A stretch of 64,000 nucleotides of DNA from Micractinium sp. NFX-FRZ (lineage: Eukaryota; Chlorophyta; Trebouxiophyceae; Chlorellales; Chlorellaceae): contig JAPTJF010000039.1 in assembly GCA_029339195.1 (NCBI GenBank), forward strand, positions 1 through 64,000, given 5' to 3'. Below, one piece after another: positions 11,106 to 21,980 of this stretch. The first letter of the stretch is position 1; the number at the start of each line of letters is the position of its first letter. A program made the position numbers and the translations under genes. The notes beneath the pieces were generated by a model, which was not told the origin of the DNA, did not search any database, and was given only the letters and a program-made list of their open reading frames with translations.

Positions 11106-14100
11106 ATGTGCCATGGCACACATCAACCCACAAGGACATCTCTAGGGCAACAGCTGTGGCTGCAGTTGGTGTTGCTGCTGTCCATGCTGCTGGCGGCGAC
11201 AGTGGCGACAGCGGCGGTGGATGAAGGTACGGGGAGGGGCTGCGCTCTCGACAAGCACAGCTGCTAGGGCACGCGGCGTGAAGGCCCATGCATGCAACCC
11301 CACCTCCCCTTCTTCTTGCCCTGCTGTTCCAGTTCCTCAGTCCTCTGTTGCCCCCCCGCCCTCTACTTCCTTGCCCCGGCCGCTGTAGTGGCCATCATGC
11401 AGCGCCTGCGCCAGGCACTGCACGACTTGGGTGCTGCCGCCGTGGCTGACAGGCCTGGCTGGCAGCTGGGCAACGCCTCCCACCCCTGCATGTGGGACCG
11501 CGTGGTGTGTGAACACGCTGCCTCAGGGCAAGAGCAACACGTGACTGCAATGTGAGCCCCAAGCTTCCTGCACCCGTAGCAGCCTGACAGGTTGTTGGGT
11601 GCACAGCCCTCACCCCCTAGCGAGGAGATGCGGCTCAGTGGGCTGCCTTACTCCTCTTCTTACAGCTGCCATTGCCCGTGCGCGCTTATGCAGAAACCTG
11701 GTGTGCTCAAGCCAACGCCCTCTACCTTACGGTACCGAGCCCACCACCAGCAGCAGAAGCGGCGGAGACGCTGCCTCTGGACCTGGGCTGGGGCCGCTGC
11801 TGCCCGAGCTGGCACAGCTGCCGTGGCTTGAAACATTCAGCTGGGACTGCCCCAGAGGCCCGCCGCCCGGCTCCATCCCGCCTGAATGGGGCACACCCAC
11901 CGCCTGGCCCCGCCTCAAAGCGTGAGCACCCCATCCGCAAACCCTCGTACCTGCTGCCTGCCCCTGCATCCCTGGCTGCACGCTGACCCACTGGCTATGC
12001 ATCGCACCTGCGCAGTGAAGCCAGCCTGTGCGGCCCCGTGAAGCCGTCTCTCAGCCTGTACCCACCCACCAATACGACCCAATGTCGCCCCCTTGTCCTC
12101 ACACCTTCCCCTTGCCTCCTCCCTGCCCACCTGCCCCCCAGGCTGGCCATCCATACTGACGTCCTGGAGGGAGGCCTGCCGGACATACAGCCAGGGGCGC
12201 TGCCGCGGCTGGAGGAGCTGCACTTGACGGTGCTGGCCATGCGGGCGACGCTGCCCGCCTCCTGGGGAGCGGTGCCCCAAGTGCTGCCCGCGCTGCGCCA
12301 GCTGTCGCTGCAGTACAGCGCACCGGGCCAGCTGCCAGCACAGTGGGCAGCAGGGTTCCGCCAGCTGGAAGTTCTTACTGTCAGCAGCGCGCCAGGCAGC
12401 GAAGGCCAGCCACAAATTCCCGTGCCAGCCACAGCCGACGCGCCCACCGCCGTGCACCTGCCGCCCGAATGGGGTGCCCCTGGCAGCTTCCCGAGGCTGC
12501 GCCATCTGGCTTTGGCAGACTTACAGGCCTCTGGCTCCTTGCCGCCTGCCTGGGAAGCAGGCGGCTTCCCCTCTCTTACACACCTGTGGGTGGGGTCAAG
12601 GCTGGGGCGGGGCGGCCAGCCACAGGCACACTGCTTGCATGGGCACTGCACACCTGTTCTGCCTCTGCCTGCCTCTTCTTGGCCCGCCTGCCCGGGCCCC
12701 ATGCATGTGAGTAGCCTTACCCCCGCACCCCGCCTGCTCCTCCACACCTGCCGGGCCCACAATGCCTGCAGGGATTTGTCGCGTAACAGCCTCACAGGCA
12801 CCCTCCCGCCCCACCTGTTCCAGTCGCACCCACGGCTGGCGCGGCTTTGGGTGATCACACTGCGCTGTGCTGTGCTGTGCTATGCCATGCCGTGCTGTGC
12901 CATGTGCTGCACATGAGCCATGTGCCCTGCTCTCCACTGCGTGCCCAGATCTGTACTGTATGCACCGACACCCGCACGGCTGCTAAGTGAGTACCGCCCT
13001 TTCTTGGTGACTACGACTTGTGCTGCCTGCAGCGGTGTGTGCCCCACCTGCTGTTCCTGCAACTCACAGAGCTGCCCCGCCCCGCCCCCCTTGACCATTC
13101 CACCCATGTGCAGCTTGGGGGGAATGGCTTCCAAGGGAGGCTGCCTGACGAGTGGGGGCAGTCCCTGGTGAGTGGGTCTGGCTGCAGGTAGCCAAGCCAC
13201 ATTGCCCCTGCCGGTGTGGCATGCCCCCTGCGTGCTGCCCACCAGCCCCTCTGCCTCAACCTGATAGATGCACGCTATGAACCTCCTCCGCTGCTGCAGG
13301 TGGCCGAAGAGCTTGACCTGCACGGCAACGCCCTCACCGGCCCCGCCTTCCCGCCGGCCTGGCTGCGGCCCGGCAGGCTGCCGAGCTTGCAGATGCTGCT
13401 GTTGGAGGGCAACCCAGGGCTGACTGGCACCCTGCCGCCCACGCTGTGGGCCAATCTCACAATGATGTGAGTGGTTGGCCTCAGTTCTCATGAGACAACC
13501 ATCATGCGGGGGTAGCAATGCTGTTATCGAGCAGCAGCTTTTCCACGTGCATTATCGGCATGCAGACGCAATTGAAGGCTGTGCCCCCACGCTGTGTTGA
13601 GTCATGCGTCTGTGACGGCGCTGCCCGGCCTCTGTCTGCCGAGATAGCGCTCAAGCCTGCCTGCGAGCCACCCAATGATCTCGCCTCCTCCTGCCCCCCC
13701 CCCGACCTGCAGATCCTTGGCTGACACCGCTGTTGGCGGCAGCGTCCCAGCCAGCTGGTGCGAGCTCCCCATGCTGGTCGTCTCACTGCAGCACCTGTGA
13801 GGCGGGCGGGAGGACGGGCAGTTGAGTGAAAGGCGCCGGCAGGCAGGTAGTGCATGGGGAGAGGCAGGCCGTCTGGGATGTAATTAAATGTCCGGTGCGC
13901 AGTGGGGCCACGGTTGAGGCAGGTGTGCCTGGAAGTTGGGGAGGCAGGTGTGCTAAAGACCGCCCACCATATTGCGGGGGAGCTTCTTTCCAACAAGCAA
14001 GGCGCCTCTTTCCACCACCGCCTCCCCTGCTTGTCCCAGTGCTTTTCACCTCACGCCACCTCTTCCTGGTTGCTTTTGCAGTGAGACGGCTCACACAAAT

Positions 14101-16920
14101 ATTGACCCACTGCTGCCAAAGTGCATAGAACAGGCGCCACCAGTGATCATAGAGAAGCAAGCCTCGCGCCCGCTCCCAACGGCGGCCGTCGCACCGCAGG
14201 TGCCACTGTGGGTGCTACCAGCGGTGGCTATGCTGCTGCTTGGGGTGCTGGCTGCATTGGTAGGCTGGCGGCGCAGGCAGCAGCAGCAGCGGCAGCAGCA
14301 GCGGGGCCCATATGTATTGCTGGCAACTCGGGGGCTGCAGCAGCAGGGGTGGCCTGCAAGTGCTTGTGATGCTGACGAGGAAGGCAGCGCAGCACGGCTC
14401 GGCAGGCGTGCCCGCGTGGGTGCCCTGCTGAGCGCACAATTGGATAGCCAGGGGAGGGGCATACTAATGGCGCCTCTAGCGGAGCAGGAGCAGGCATTTG
14501 CGCACCAGCTTGGGCACAGGGAGCAGCCGGCCCGGTGGGAGTGGGACAGCTTGAGGGCTAGAGAATCTGACGCTCACACACGCCTGCTACAGCAAGGCAG
14601 CAGCATGGCCGGCAGCGAAGGAGCGCGGCCCTTATCTTGGGAGACGGCGGCAGCGGGCAGCAGGCAGTGGGGGCTGCCCACCCAATCGCTCAGGCTGGCA
14701 GTCTCTGAGCTTGAGGTGGGTGCATCCTTGTTGGGGCACCTCAAGAGCATGCACGGGTGTAGTGAGTGAAAGGGATTGCTTTTTAGCACGTTCAAGTCTG
14801 CAATGATGCCAGTCCCCAGCAGACGGATGAAGCCATGCCCCTCGGCCGTTTCGACGCACTGCCAGCGTGCCGCCCACCCCCTGCTTCCCCCCTGCAACCG
14901 CAGCACTTGCACACGCTGGCATTGACCTGGCTGCCCTTCCTGACCCCTGTGCCCCCTGCCCGGCCTCCCCTCTGCCCACCCCACGCAGTTTGTTGTGGAT
15001 GAGCAGGGCACGCTTTCAGTGCTGGGGGTGGGTGCCCATGCTGTGTGCTACCTGGCTCGGCTCCAAGGAGTGCTGGCTGCGGTCAAGGTGAGGCCAGTGA
15101 AGCAGGCCCCTCTCGGAAAGGGCTGCCTGGCTGCCTCCAACTGCCACGGTCTGCCCGGTGCCACCCCGCCCTCGACCCGCAGTGCAAAGTGCTGCATGCG
15201 CCTCTGCATAAACCTGTCTCCCTCTTCCCCTGCTGCCCACACCCCTGCCTGCGTGTGTGAGCAGGTGTGTGAGTTAAAGCCTGACGTGGATTCACGTGAC
15301 GCGTGGAGGGAGGTGGCGCTGCTGCAGGCATGCGTGCACCGCCGCGTCGTGCCTCTGCTGGGGGTGGCACTCAAGGTGGGTGGGAGGAGCATGTGTTTGG
15401 GGTGAGGCGCGCCAGCAAAGGCGCGTATGATGGGACGCCGGCGGATGCAGCCTGCATGCCCGGGCAAGCGGCCACCACCAGGCAGGCAACTCCAGATTCC
15501 ACCGATCTGTGCGTGCCCCGCCTTCAACTCCAGCTGTCCCCGGCTGCTTAGCGCTCGCACACCCTGCCTCCTGCTGCCTGCCTGCCTGCCTGCTGTATCC
15601 ACCCGCCCCCATGCAGGCCAACCTGCTCATGGTTGCCATGCCCTTCATGCAAAGCGGCAGCCTGGCTTTTGCGCTAGCACAAGAACGCACGCGCCCTGAG
15701 CTGCGTTGGGAGGCCTGGTGAGCGGCGCGGTTTGGCGGGGCCGCCAATGCAGTGTGAAGAAGGGCTCCAGTGCAAATGCTGCCGTGTTGTGGCTGTGTGC
15801 ATGCTGCCGTTTCGTGCAGTAGGGGAGGATACAGAGCAAACAGAGGTGTCCACTTGCCGAATGCCTGAGGGCTCGGCCAGCTGCAGGCCTCTGACCACAC
15901 CCGGGGCTGCCTGCATGCACTGCTGCAGCGGGCGGCAGGTGGCGCTGGACGTGGCGGAAGCGCTGGCGTACCTGCACGGGCGCAATGTGATGCACGGCGA
16001 CCTGAAGCCTGCCAACATCCTGCTGTCCCGGGAGAACGAGGCATACATCGCAGACCTAGGGGTGGCACGAGTTATGGGGGCCGGGGGCCCCGCGCCCGGC
16101 TGCACCCGCACGTTTGCAGGTAGGTGGGTGGTCCCACGCTGTGGCTCGCTTGCAGGCACGTGGTGAGGCTGCTGCCCATGCCGCTGCTGGCACTGCCCAT
16201 CATCGAAGCAGTGCTCCCAGCGGCCCATCCCGCCCCTCCCCACTCCGCCTGCTGCTGTCCCCCCTTACCTCACAGCTGCTGCTGCGCCCCGCTGAACCGC
16301 ACCCTGCTTTTCGTCCCCGCTCACCCTCCCCGCCCGCCGCAGCCCCCGAGCAGCTGATGGGCGCGCCCTGCACCCTGGCAGCCGACATTTATTCCCTGGG
16401 GCTGCTGCTCGTCGTGCTGACCACGCAACGGCCGATGCACAACCGAGGGGAATGGACGCTGCCGCAAGCGCCTGAGGACTGCCCGCAGGTAAGGCAGAGG
16501 CTGGATGGGATGGGGTGCGCATTTCTTGGTGGGCGCGATTGTGGTTGTGGGGATGGGCGCGAGGTTGGAGCCGTGTAGCTGGCTGGTTTGGCCACCCACC
16601 CATCCACCCGACCACCCTTCCAACCAAACTACCACGCAAACTACCACGCAAGCTACCACCACATACCCTTGGCTTCACTGCCCTGTCTCACTCTGCCTGC
16701 CCGCCTCCACCTCCGCCCCACCCTCCACCCCGCCCTGCAGGGGGTGGTGTGCCTCATTGAGCGCTGCATCCAGCCCAGCCCGGAGCAGCGTCCCAGCGCA
16801 GCAGAGGTGCTGCAGCAGCTGCGGAAGACGGGCAGGGTGGGCAGCGACGGTGGCGGCAGGGGCGGCAGCGGCAACAGGGCTGGTGGCGGCAATGCACCGG
16901 ACGCACCTTGCACCCAGTAA
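11106..16920 (+). CDS. LRR receptor-like protein kinase (non-RD)
   Basis: Sixteen exons (11106-11226, 11389-11551, 11694-11921, 12016-12057, 12142-12585, 12772-12850, 13114-13167, 13300-13466, 13713-13796, 14082-14715, 14989-15087, 15265-15375, 15617-15717, 15929-16119, 16343-16488, 16741-16920) close in phase to 947 residues. Order: signal peptide (LVLLLSMLLAATVATAA), LRR N-cap with the plant-type PCMWDRVVC motif, about nine LRRs (DLSRNSLTGTLPP, ELDLHGNALTGPAFPP), one membrane span near residues 500-523 (LPAVAMLLLGVLAALVG), a long juxtamembrane part, then kinase. Kinase landmarks: GVGAHAVCYLA loop, AAVK lysine near 705, HGDLKPAN near 798-805, DLG in place of DFG, and APEQ. The HRD arginine is glycine, so it is a non-RD kinase. 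It should sense an extracellular ligand; ligand unknown. Exons 3-4 have the least certain ends. Confidence 0.85.
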
Positions 16921-17895
16921 GTGGGCGTCACTGCCAATCATTTGCTCATTCACTCACGACAGAAATCACGTATTCTTTGAAATTTCTTGAACGTATTCTT
17001 TAACAAAACACTTTTGGCTGTGTCGAGCTCCGCAGGAAGGGCTGGGTGCGTTGGTGGCTGACACGAGTAGGAGGGCAACGGAACGTGCGCTGCTGCCGTG
17101 GTGCTGGCCGTGGTGCACGGCCAGAACCTCCCACTGCACCCGCAACCCTCACCTGCACCTGATCACACTCTCTCCTGCACCCAGCAACCCCTCAACTGCA
17201 TACACTCTCACCGACCCCAACCAGGCCTCTCCTGCCCACACTGCCATGCGTAACTGACCTGCTGCCCTCCCGGACCGGCGGTGGGCTGCCCAATTTGCCC
17301 CGCATGCTTGCCAGGGTGGTGTTACAACCAGCATGGCCGGACATAGATGAGTCGCGCAATGTGGAGGGTGGGTGCTAGCAAATCGTGCAAACTGTTGAGG
17401 TGGACCGTTGTGGGCGCACAGCCAGCTCAGCGCCAGAACATCTAGGCGATGTCGGTTGGAGGCGGGTAGCAAAAGTTGGTGCGGCAACTGATGTCAACAA
17501 CACATCATGCTACCGAACATCGTCTGGTTGATTTACTACAGCTTCATTATTGGTACATTCAGGATTCCAAATGCATATCGCGATATCCCTTTGCAACAGC
17601 ACGTGGGTGCGGTTTGTGCTGAGCGGCGGCGGCGCCCGATGGCACCAGCCTGGCGCCAGCTGAAGCCTGCTGCGCTCTAGGAGCCGCACCCGCCTGGTTT
17701 CGCCCTGGTTTCACCCAAGCCCGCACCCTCCGCACCACTGGCCCCGACGAAACTCTTCTAAGTTGACGTTACTTTTTGGCGCGGCTCACCAGCTGCTCAG
17801 GACTCTCCGCGAGGGCCGTTGCGGCATCAAGAGGGGAGCTGAAAAGCCAGCCGATCGCCCGGGCGCGTGCAGAAGAGCTCAAGGCGCGGGCCGCG
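16921..17895. other. Intergenic and 5' UTR of the Rab gene
   Basis: It holds the 3' flank of the receptor kinase and the promoter and first 5' UTR exon of the Rab gene. No coding exon was seen. A GT-AG pair at 17896-18059 looks like an intron in the Rab 5' UTR. Confidence 0.45.
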
Positions 17896-18077
17896 GTGAG
17901 TGCCGGAAAGGCAGCAGCAGGCTCCCGGTGCCCTGGCAGTCTCGCTGGACCACGGCCACCGCGGAAGGCGCCGCCGATAGCCCCGTGTGGCCGCTGCCTC
18001 TTGCCGCCGCCGGCTGCCGACGCCCGCCGACCCTGCAGCCTGACACACGTTGCTTGCAGGACGTGTGAAGAGGCAGC

Positions 18078-19867
18078 ATGGCGAAGCGGCAAGACTATGA
18101 CTACCTCATAAAGCTACTGCTCATTGGGGACAGCGGTGAGCACAGAGCCGCTGCTTGGGCTGGGCAGTAGCCTGCCGCAAGGGCCCAGCAGAGGGCCTGG
18201 CCGACGCCGATGCTTACACGCTTCTCCTGTACTCCTTGCAGGCGTGGGCAAGAGCTGCCTCCTGCTGCGCTTTGCAGAGGACAGCTTTACCTCGAGCTTC
18301 ATTACCACCATTGGGTGAGTCAGCGCCGCCGGCCGACCCTCCTGCCACTTTCCTACCTGGTCCTGCCTGGGTGTGTACGCTCCACACGGGGTCCCATCCA
18401 ATGCTTGCACTTTGCCGTTTCCTCTGCCTGCAGCATCGACTTCAAGATCAAGAAGGTGCTGATTGATGGCAAATGGGTGAAGCTGCAGATCTGGGACACC
18501 GCAGGGCAGGAGCGCTTCCGCACCATTACTAGCGGTGCGGCCCTTGCTGCCCTTGCTGCCGCTGCTTGTGCCTGCTTGCTCTGCGCACACGCTGCCATTT
18601 GCTGTTGTTTCTGCTGCCGCCGCTGTGATTCGATGCCCAATCGTGTGCCAGCTCTGCTTCTTCTGCTGTGTCAAACAAGGGGGCAGCTGATGGTGGGTGG
18701 TGGGGCAGCAGCACTTTGCCTGCTCTCGTGGCGGGCAAAGCTGGACGGTTCCTGCTGGTGCGCGGCATGCCTTCCCTTCACCCACCCATCCTTCTACCCT
18801 CTCCCTGTGCAGCCTACTACCGCGGCGCCATGGGCATCCTGCTGGTGTATGACGTCACCGACGAGGCCTCCTTCAACAACATCCGCAACTGGATGAAGAA
18901 CATTGAGCAGCACGCCAGCGACAATGTGGTCAAGGTGTGTGGGGTGGGGTGGCGGGATGGGCGGCTAGGGTTAATGTTTCCCGGGTGAGATTAATGAATG
19001 CGTGCTGTACCGCTGCCCCAAACCACTGCACATGGACGCCAGGAAGCCAGGCAGTGCTATATTGTGCACCACTGCTGAGTCTTGTCTCGCCTTCCGCTGC
19101 CGCTACCGCTGTCCCCACCTGCCCCTGCCACCAGGTGCTGGTGGGTGTGAGCCCACCAGCAGTGCCATGCTCTACACTGCTCCCACCATGAATCACTTCC
19201 CTACTGCTGCTGCTGTCGCTGTTGCAAACATCCTCAGGTGCTGGTGGGCAACAAGAGCGACATGGATGAGAGCAAGCGGGCGGTGCCGTACAGCCGGGGC
19301 CAGGCCCTGGCCGACGAGTTCCGCATGCAGTTCTTTGAGACCAGCGCCAAGAACAACACCAACGTGGACGAGGTGTTCCAGGTGGGGCGGTGGCTTGGGA
19401 GGCGGGCAGGAGTGGCTGTGTCTGCCTCGGGACTCCTGTGGGCACCTGCATGCGTCTGTTGGCTCCTGGGTTCTCTTGGTGCGCCTGTGAGTGTGTTTGG
19501 AGGTGTTCCAGGTTTACCGTGGGCGCCGGCGGGGCCAAGACTGAGGAGGAGGGGCATGGGGCTGAACATTCCCTGTGTGCCTCATCTACACCCAGCTCTC
19601 TGCTGGCTGCCACGCTGGCAGGTCCTGCTCCGCTATTCAACTCCTGTTTGCTGATTTCATTGCTGAATGTGTGCCCTTCATCCTCTCCCACCCCGTGGCT
19701 TGCCCTGCTGTGTTGCGCTGCAGTCGGTGGCACGGGACATCATGACGCGGCTGAAGGACACGCAGCCGGATGCAGCCAGCGGCAGCGGCGGCGGCGGCGG
19801 CCCCAGCCTGCGGGTGGGCCCAGCGCAGCGCGGCAAGGCGGCAGCCAACAAGAGCGGCTGCTGTTGA
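18078..19867 (+). CDS. RAB8: Rab8/RabE-type small GTPase
   Basis: Six exons (18078-18135, 18242-18314, 18434-18534, 18813-18934, 19238-19381, 19724-19867) give 213 residues, the usual Rab length. All G motifs are present: GDSGVGKS (17-24), TTIGIDF effector/switch I (about 41-47), WDTAGQE (64-70), NKSD (123-126) and ETSAK (152-156). The C-terminus is KSGCC, a double-geranylgeranylation signal that anchors the protein to membranes. The N-terminal [14 protein letters not shown] and the switch I sequence are those of Rab8/RabE, which directs post-Golgi vesicles to the plasma membrane. The start codon is fixed by family alignment. A probable 5' UTR intron (17896-18059) ends 18 nt upstream of the ATG. 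The hypervariable tail carries a glycine run. Confidence 0.97.
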
Positions 19868-20432
19868 GCGGTGGCTGCAAAGGCAGCAGCAGCCTTGCAG
19901 GGGCTGCCCCGCCGTGGGGCGTGCCGTGCATGGCGCCTCAGCAGCACAGAGTACGCTGCCGGGCTGCCTGTATATACAAGGCCAGTCGCGTCCTGCTGCC
20001 GCCATCAAGACGTAGTCCACATTGCCTCTGTCTCTCCTCTTTTTCCGCACATTCTTTTTAGCACCACTGAGGTGACTAGTGCTGCGATGCGCAGCAATCA
20101 ATGGACCACTTGAAACTGTCACAAAGAGAGTATTGTGTCATGTGTTGCTGCTGCTGGTTGCATTCAGAAGGACAGCCCCTGCTCGGATGGTGGATGTGCA
20201 CCTTTCCACAGCGAGATTTGGCAGCCGGTCTTCAGCTACCGTGCCCTGTTGTGGAGTGCAGTGTTGGCACTGCAGCAGCAACACATCAGGAAAGGTGTAG
20301 CAGCCAGCAGTTGTGGCGCGCTGCAACGTGAGGTCAATCTGCCTGCCGCCCGTGCTGGTGTGTCGCCTGCCGAACCCTGATGCCACTGCTGCGCCCTGCT
20401 GTGGCATGCCACTGCGGCTAGAGTGTGTATAT

Positions 20433-20437
20433 TTACA
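20433..20437 (-). promoter_or_regulatory. TGTAA poly(A) signal of Cys-rich copy B
   Basis: Minus-strand TGTAAATATACAC, the same block as after copies A and C, about 270 nt after the stop. Homology with copy C continues past this point to about 20260, so the duplicated segment is longer than the transcript. Confidence 0.7.
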
Positions 20438-20583
20438 GCGTGACAGTTGAAACAGGCTTCTGAGAATGTAACCGAACAAAGCAGGCGAACATACAGAGCA
20501 GGCATACAGAGCAGAGCAGGCATACAGAACAACTGAAGGGTGAGGTGTGGCTGGGAGAGGAGCCAGGCTGAAACGGGACTCCA

Positions 20584-20693
20584 GGTGTGTGAGTGGAGTG
20601 CTGCTGCTGCCGCCGCGGCCATGCCGCTTGGGCCCGCTGGTGTGTGAGTGGAGTGCTGCTGCTGCCGCCGCGGCCATGCCGCTTGGGCCCGCT
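20584..20693. repeat. 55-bp direct tandem duplication in the 3' UTR of copy B
   Basis: Two adjacent near-identical 55-bp units, each starting GGTGTGTGAGTGGAG on the plus strand, lie between the stop codon and the poly(A) signal of copy B. Copies A and C have one unit only, so the duplication is specific to B. Confidence 0.8.
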
Positions 20694-20708
20694 GCTTGTG
20701 CCGCTTGC

Positions 20709-21319
20709 TCAGCAGCTGCCAATGCCGATGAAGCACTTTGAGCTGAAGCACTGGGGGCTGTCGATGCGGTAGCACTCGCCGCAGCAGGTGTTGGGGCAGG
20801 TGAGGCAGGGGCACATGCCGGCGCCACAGTCAATGTCGGCATGGGCACCGTCCACAGGGTCAGAGCTCAGGAGGGCACGGCCCTGCAGCAGGGTGGGAGT
20901 TTGGTTGATGGTGAGAGGGCTGAGGTCGGAGTGGGGTGAGGCAGTGAGAGCATGAACACTACACAAGTGGCAGGTTTCAGGGGTTGTATGCAGAACGGGG
21001 TGGGCAGGTGTGAGCAGGGGTGGGCAGGGGTGTGCTGCCTTTGACGCTGATGCAGGCAGACATGCAGGCAAACAGGCAGGCTGGCAGGCAGGTGGGCTGG
21101 CAGGCTGGCAGGAGCCGCACTGGGGCGCCAGGCAAGCCAGCGGGGTGATGGAGCGGGCTGGGTGTGGCTCACCTTGCTTGACGACTGGTCAGAAGACACC
21201 TTGACATCCATCTTGAGCCCCGACCAGCCCGCGGCCTGCTTGACGTCACGGGCGGCGGTGGCAGCCCCCGTCAGCAGCACCAGACCCAGGCACAGGGCGA
21301 CGGCCAGGTTGTGACGCAT
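20709..21319 (-). CDS. Small secreted Cys-rich protein (copy B, complete)
   Basis: Two exons (21319-21173, 20882-20709) join in phase 0 into 106 residues. The N-terminus is a clear signal peptide (MRHNLAVALCLGLVLLTGAA, then TAA before the likely cut). A linker and propeptide-like stretch (GRALLSSDPVDGAHADID) precede a compact ten-cysteine domain with spacing C-x4-C-x-C-x2-C-x3-CC-x2-C-x7-C-x4-C-x6-C, ending at the last residue. Ten cysteines allow five disulfides. I do not recognise the family. Length, secretion signal and Cys density resemble secreted peptides with structural, defence or signalling roles, but nothing in the sequence decides between these. Copies A and C share the second exon; C lacks the first. 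Donor (AAG/GTGAGC) and acceptor (CTGCAG) are both strong. Confidence 0.85.
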
Positions 21320-21980
21320 GGCTGGTCAGATGGTGTTGAGGAAGGGATGCGGGTGAGGTTGAGGCAGGCGGGTGGGCACTAGATGAGGTGGGGTGGGTTG
21401 CAGAAGGAGGCAGAGGATGGGTGCAGCACCCGCAGCCCGCCCCATATGTGGACGGGCACACAGGAAGGTGGGTGACAGGCGGGAAGGTGGTGGGCGGCTT
21501 GAAGGTTGGACCTGGACCGTGCGGGCACGAAGGGATCTCGAAGGCTGGTGCCTGTACGCCTTCCCAGGGCGAAGGTTGTGCCTCCTTTGGCTCCAGTGGC
21601 AGGCTGGCTGGCGAGGGCCCCCTTCGACGTCGGCCTTCCGAGTGTCGCTCACATTGGAAGACAGAGCGCCGCTGCCTGCTGGGCTGCTCAGCTTGCCGGA
21701 GCTCTGTTTGTGTGAGGTTCAGACGCAGCCGGTGCATGCGACGGCAGCAGTCACAGCGGGCCGCCCGGGTTTCACGGCTCTCAGGTGCATACCGATTGCT
21801 TAGCTTTATTAGGCAGAAGTGTCACAATGGTCTTTCCTAATTAGTATACATGGCACTGGCACCAAGTAATGTAAATAGACCCTGTCACGAAAGGACGCAC
21901 GAAAGACTGCGCTTGCTAGCGCTGCCAAGCTTCTGCCGTCACCGCTGCCAAGTATTCTGCACTGCTCGCATGTCTTGCCC
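21320..21980. other. 5' flank of Cys-rich copy B and spacer
   Basis: The part 21640-21760 matches sequence upstream of copy C (46795-46915), so it belongs to the duplicated unit, probably as 5' UTR or promoter. An AT-rich stretch near 21840-21855 (TATACTAATT on the minus strand) could be a TATA element. No further gene is seen. Confidence 0.4.

Noticed and set aside
13502..13712. Possible extra LRR exon in the receptor kinase
   Set aside because: Exons 8 and 9 join in exact phase and rebuild an LRR; the interval lacks LRR sense.
19130..19160. Exon-like GTGCTGGTGGG in a Rab intron, resembling the start of exon 5
   Set aside because: It lacks the following NKSD sequence and runs into a stop; it is a chance or decayed repeat of the exon start.
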